The translations under genes were made by a program, and so were the position numbers. The notes beneath the pieces are model-generated. The model saw only the letters and a program-made list of their open reading frames with translations, was not told where the DNA came from and searched no databases. DNA of 9,651 bases from Pseudomonadota bacterium (GTDB taxonomy: Bacteria; Pseudomonadota; Alphaproteobacteria; Rhizobiales; Xanthobacteraceae), in NCBI GenBank assembly GCA_023432845.1, contig JAEZEY010000348.1, positions 1-9,651 of the forward strand, given 5' to 3'. Every line of letters begins with the position of its first letter. Within the stretch, counting starts at the first letter, position 1. Positions 6,627-9,651 of this stretch are shown one piece after another.

Positions 6627-7368
6627 GGACGCGGGCCCGGCCGCGGTCCATGGCGGCGCGCATGAACTTGATGGTTTCGGTCAGGCCTTCGAACACTGCC
6701 TCGCCGATCAGGAAATGGCCGATGTTGAGTTCGACGATTTGCGGAAGCGCCGCGATCTCCTCGGCCGTCGCGTAATCGAGGCCGTGGCCGGCATGCACTT
6801 CGAGACCGAGGCCGGCGGCAAGTTCGGCGCCCTTCACGATCGCCTGCCACTCGGCCTGCGCCTTCTCCTTGTCACCCTCAGCCAAGGCCTCGCACCAGGC
6901 GCCGGTGTGAATCTCGATCACCGGCGCGCCAAGCGCCGCGGCCGTCTCAATCTGCTCCGGCTGCGCGCCGATGAACAGCGACACGCGGATTCCGGCATGC
7001 TTAAGCTTGTGAATGATCGGCTTGAGATGGACCTGCTGGCCGGCCGCATCGAGGCCGCCTTCGGTGGTGCGCTCCTCCCGCTTCTCCGGCACCAGGCAGC
7101 AGGCGTGCGGCTGCGTCGTCAGCGCCAGGGCCACCATCTCGTCGGTCGCGGCCATCTCGAAATTCAAGGGTTTGTCGATCTCGGCTTTCAGTCGCGCTAT
7201 GTCGTCATCGCGGATGTGGCGGCGGTCCTCGCGCAAATGCGCAGTGATGCCGTCGCAGCCGGCGGCAACCGCAAGCTTGGCCGCGCGGACCGGATCGGGG
7301 TGCCGGCCGCCGCGCGCGTTGCGGATGGTAGCGACGTGATCGATATTGACGCCGAGGCGAAGAGTCAT
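6619..7368 (-). CDS. pdxJ: Pyridoxine 5'-phosphate synthase
   Basis: Last step of the DXP-dependent vitamin B6 pathway: condenses 1-deoxy-D-xylulose 5-phosphate with 3-amino-2-oxopropyl phosphate to pyridoxine 5'-phosphate. It is a TIM barrel of 249 residues, within the family range. Motifs in order: [17 protein letters not shown] (5-21), [12 protein letters not shown] (41-52, with His44 and Arg46), FEMA (70-73, Glu71), [14 protein letters not shown] (92-105), HAGHGL (192-197) and [12 protein letters not shown] (213-224, phosphate binding). All expected active-site residues are present. The ATG at 7368 has GGAGGG five bases upstream, whose first two bases lie in repeat copy B. The stop codon and last codons lie inside repeat copy A, so the Arg-rich tail RGRARVRA may partly derive from that insertion. 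It stands 57 nt after rsh. Confidence 0.97.
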   Translation of the reverse strand: MTLRLGVNIDHVATIRNARGGRHPDPVRAAKLAVAAGCDGITAHLREDRRHIRDDDIARLKAEIDKPLNFEMAATDEMVALALTTQPHACCLVPEKREERTTEGGLDAAGQQVHLKPIIHKLKHAGIRVSLFIGAQPEQIETAAALGAPVIEIHTGAWCEALAEGDKEKAQAEWQAIVKGAELAAGLGLEVHAGHGLDYATAEEIAALPQIVELNIGHFLIGEAVFEGLTETIKFMRAAMDRGRARVRA

Positions 7369-7372
7369 CTTT

Positions 7373-7378
7373 CCCTCC
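7373..7378 (-). promoter_or_regulatory. pdxJ Shine-Dalgarno GGAGGG overlapping repeat copy B
   Basis: GGAGGG is read on the minus strand, with its last base four bases before the pdxJ ATG. Its first two G residues (7377-7378) are the closing base pairs of the outer stem of copy B, so folding of the repeat could partly hide the site. Confidence 0.75.
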
Positions 7379-7425
7379 GCATGATCTTATCCAAAAATCG
7401 GTTCCCACTTTTTGGGATCATGCGG
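7377..7425. repeat. 49-nt palindromic intergenic element, copy B (rsh-pdxJ)
   Basis: Outer arms CCGCATGATC (7377-7386) and GATCATGCGG (7416-7425); inner arms CCAAAAA (7391-7397) and TTTTTGG (7409-7415); bulge TTAT and an 11-base loop. Length and layout are identical to copy A. Three paired positions differ from copy A and all three are compensated on the opposite arm, so the fold is kept. It begins at the base directly after the rsh stop codon (7426-7428) and ends in the pdxJ ribosome binding site. Confidence 0.85.
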
Positions 7426-9651
7426 CTAGCCATTCACGCGCTCCGCCTTGGCGACCATCGGCTTTGCCCTGAGTTGCGACAGGATGTCGTTGAGGTGCTT
7501 CAGATCATACACCTCCAAATCGATCAGCAAATCGGTGAAATCCGGCGCGCGGCGGGTCATGGCGATATTGTCGATATTGCCATCGTGTTCGGCGATCACC
7601 TGCGCGATCTGCGCCAGCGAGCCGGGCTCGTTTGCCGTCTGCACCGTGATGCGCGCCGGAAAGCGCCGCACCGACTCTTCCGCATCCCAGCGCACGTCGA
7701 GCCAGCGCTCCGGCTTGTCCTCGAATTCGGCGAGCGCCTGGGACTGGATCGGATAGATGGTGATCCCCTCGCCCGGCGAGATGATGCCGACGATGCGGTC
7801 GCCCGGCACCGCGCCCCCCTCCGGCGCAAAGCGGATCGGCAGGTCGCCGCTGATGCCGCGGATCGGGATCGCCGGCCCGGTGGCGTTCGGCACCTTGAAC
7901 TTCACTGAGGTGAGTTTGCGCAGGCCGAACCAGCCGCTGCCGCTTTCGGCTTTCGGCCGCCGCGCCGCATTGGCCGCCGCGCGCTCTTCCTTGTAGTCGG
8001 GATACATGGCGCGGGCGACGTCGGAGGCCTTTAGTTCGCTGCGCCCGACCGCCGCCATCACATCTTCGAGCGAGGCGCGCGCCAGCCGCGGAAGCGCGCC
8101 GATGAGCTTGTCGTCCGAATAGGTCATCTTGGCGCGCTGGAACAGGCGCTCGACGATGCGGCGCCCGAGCCCGGCATATTGCTCGCGCACCGCGGTGCGC
8201 GTTGCGCGCCGGATCGCCGCGCGCGCCTTGCCCGTGACGACCAGAACCTCCCAGGCCGACGGCGGCGACAGCTGCGCCTTCGAGGTGAGGATTTCCACTT
8301 CGTCGCCGTTCATCAGTTCCGAGGTGAGCGGCGCGATCTTGCCGTTGATCTTGCAGCCGACCGCAGTGTTGCCGACGTCGGTATGCACAGCATAGGCAAA
8401 GTCGATCGGCGTCGCCTTGCGCGGCAGCGCGATCAGCTTGCCCTTCGGGGTAAAGCAGAACACCTGGTCGTGGAACAGCTCTAACTTGGTGTGCTCGAGG
8501 AATTCCTCGGGATTGGACGCTTCCGCCAGCGCCTCGATGGTGCGCCGCAGCCAGGCATAGGCGCTCGATTCCCGCGACAGCATTTCGGTCGGCGTGCCGA
8601 CACCGTCCTTGTAGAGCGCATGCGCGGCGATGCCGTATTCGGCGATCTGATGCATTTCCTTCGAGCGGATCTGCAGCTCGACGCGCTGCTTGCCCGGCCC
8701 GATCACCGTGGTGTGGATCGAGCGATAGTCGTTGGCCTTCGGCGTCGAAATGTAGTCCTTGAAACGCGTCGGCACCATCGGCCACGTCGTGTGCACGATG
8801 CCGAGCGCCTGATAGCATTCGGTCACGTCGCCGACGATGACACGGAAGCCGTAGATATCGGACAGTTGCTCGAAGCCGACGCCCTTGCGCTCCATCTTGC
8901 GCCACACCGAATAGGCGCGCTTGCGCCGCCCCGAAACGGTAGCGGTGATGCCGCGCTCGGCGAGCTTGCGCGTGAGTTGCTGTTCGATCTCGGAAATCAG
9001 TTGCGCATTGAGCGCGGCGACCGAATCAAGCCGCGCCGTGACCACCTGATAGGCGTCGGGATAGAGCTCCCGGAACGCCAGGTCGTCGAGCTCCTCGCGC
9101 ATCTCGTGCATGCCCATGCGCCCGGCGAGCGGCGCATAGATTTCCAGCGTCTCCTCGGCCGTGCGACGGCGCGAGGCCGCCGGCATATATTCCAGCGTGC
9201 GCATATTGTGCAGGCGGTCGGCGAGCTTGATCAGCAGCACGCGCACGTCATCGACGATGGCGAGCAGAAGCTTACGCAGGTTTTCCGCCTGCTTGGCTTC
9301 CTTGGTGACGAGGTCCAGCTTCTTGAGCTTGGTCAGGCCCTCGACGAGCGCGCCGATGTCGGGGCCGAACAACTGGTCGATGTCGGCGCGGGTGGCGTCG
9401 GTGTCCTCGATCGTGTCGTGCAGCAACGCGGCGGCGATGGTGGCGTCATCGAGCTTGAGGTCGGTGAGAATCGCGGCGACCTCGATCGGGTGCGAGAAGT
9501 AAGGATCGCCGGAGGCGCGGCGCTGATCGCCATGCGCCTTCATGGCGTAGACATAGGCGCGGTTGAGCAGGGCTTCGTCGCTGTTCGGGTTGTAGGCGCG
9601 GACCCGCTCGATCAGGTCGTATTGCCGCATCATCTGCGGCTTGCGGGGCAC
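7426..9651 (-). CDS. rsh: Bifunctional (p)ppGpp synthetase/hydrolase, RelA/SpoT family (start at or beyond window edge)
   Basis: Makes and degrades the stringent-response alarmone (p)ppGpp; most alphaproteobacteria have a single long enzyme of this type. 741 codons lie in the window. Numbered from the edge codon, the HD hydrolase domain has His54 in YFSHP, His78-Asp79 in LLHDTIED, and Asp145 in KLADRLHN, so hydrolase activity should be intact. The synthetase domain has Asp265 in LSDIYGFRV and Glu325 in VELQIRS. RFKD (296-299) is the version found in bifunctional enzymes, not the acidic one of RelA-only proteins. A TGS domain (about 397-457) and a C-terminal ACT domain (about 667-738, ITVQTANEPGSLAQIAQVI) complete the usual order. 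The edge codon is GTG. ATG codons 7 and 8 (9633, 9630) are alternative starts, and the gene may also extend beyond the window; no Shine-Dalgarno is visible. The stop TAG abuts repeat copy B. Confidence 0.95.
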   Translation of the reverse strand: MPRKPQMMRQYDLIERVRAYNPNSDEALLNRAYVYAMKAHGDQRRASGDPYFSHPIEVAAILTDLKLDDATIAAALLHDTIEDTDATRADIDQLFGPDIGALVEGLTKLKKLDLVTKEAKQAENLRKLLLAIVDDVRVLLIKLADRLHNMRTLEYMPAASRRRTAEETLEIYAPLAGRMGMHEMREELDDLAFRELYPDAYQVVTARLDSVAALNAQLISEIEQQLTRKLAERGITATVSGRRKRAYSVWRKMERKGVGFEQLSDIYGFRVIVGDVTECYQALGIVHTTWPMVPTRFKDYISTPKANDYRSIHTTVIGPGKQRVELQIRSKEMHQIAEYGIAAHALYKDGVGTPTEMLSRESSAYAWLRRTIEALAEASNPEEFLEHTKLELFHDQVFCFTPKGKLIALPRKATPIDFAYAVHTDVGNTAVGCKINGKIAPLTSELMNGDEVEILTSKAQLSPPSAWEVLVVTGKARAAIRRATRTAVREQYAGLGRRIVERLFQRAKMTYSDDKLIGALPRLARASLEDVMAAVGRSELKASDVARAMYPDYKEERAAANAARRPKAESGSGWFGLRKLTSVKFKVPNATGPAIPIRGISGDLPIRFAPEGGAVPGDRIVGIISPGEGITIYPIQSQALAEFEDKPERWLDVRWDAEESVRRFPARITVQTANEPGSLAQIAQVIAEHDGNIDNIAMTRRAPDFTDLLIDLEVYDLKHLNDILSQLRAKPMVAKAERVNG

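Noticed and set aside
6715..7908. Open frame of 397 codons on the plus strand across pdxJ and rsh
   Set aside because: It is antisense to two conserved enzymes and runs through the intergenic repeat; it is not a gene.

Overview
The window looks like core chromosome from a GC-rich alphaproteobacterium of the order Hyphomicrobiales (Rhizobiales), of the Bradyrhizobium / Rhodopseudomonas / Xanthobacteraceae type. The evidence is the gene order, the protein sequence style (for example the RNase III motif FLGDHVLG and the ParC motif [13 protein letters not shown]), and two copies of an intergenic palindrome that I associate with this order. I cannot name the species. There are no tRNA or rRNA genes, insertion sequences, phage genes or CRISPR arrays.

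Eight of the nine genes lie on the minus strand, so they read from right to left. From right to left: rsh (bifunctional (p)ppGpp synthetase/hydrolase, cut at or very near its start by the window edge), pdxJ (pyridoxine 5'-phosphate synthase), acpS (holo-ACP synthase), lepB (signal peptidase I), rnc (RNase III), era (ribosome-assembly GTPase) and recO (recombination mediator). After a small plus-strand gene comes parC (topoisomerase IV subunit A, whose C-terminal end runs off the left edge). lepB, rnc and era overlap by a few bases, as in a translationally coupled operon. recO follows era after 67 nt, and a strong two-way hairpin terminator closes the unit. The same housekeeping genes form the lepB-rnc-era-recO-pdxJ-acpS block of Escherichia coli, but here pdxJ-acpS lies before lepB and next to rsh.

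The only gene I cannot assign to a function is the plus-strand gene at 2474-2725. It encodes an 83-residue protein with a clear signal peptide and a short Arg/His-rich mature part holding two CX5C motifs. It has an excellent ribosome binding site, its own terminator, and a perfect TGTGA-N6-TCACA palindrome (CRP/FNR family type) upstream. It sits alone between recO and parC.

The other notable signal is a pair of 49-nt palindromic elements, one between rsh and pdxJ and one between pdxJ and acpS. They share one folded shape and differ at three base-paired positions, each time with a compensating change on the other arm. One supplies the pdxJ stop codon. The other starts directly after the rsh stop codon and runs into the pdxJ Shine-Dalgarno sequence. 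I see no undescribed multi-gene system; the rest is ordinary housekeeping DNA.
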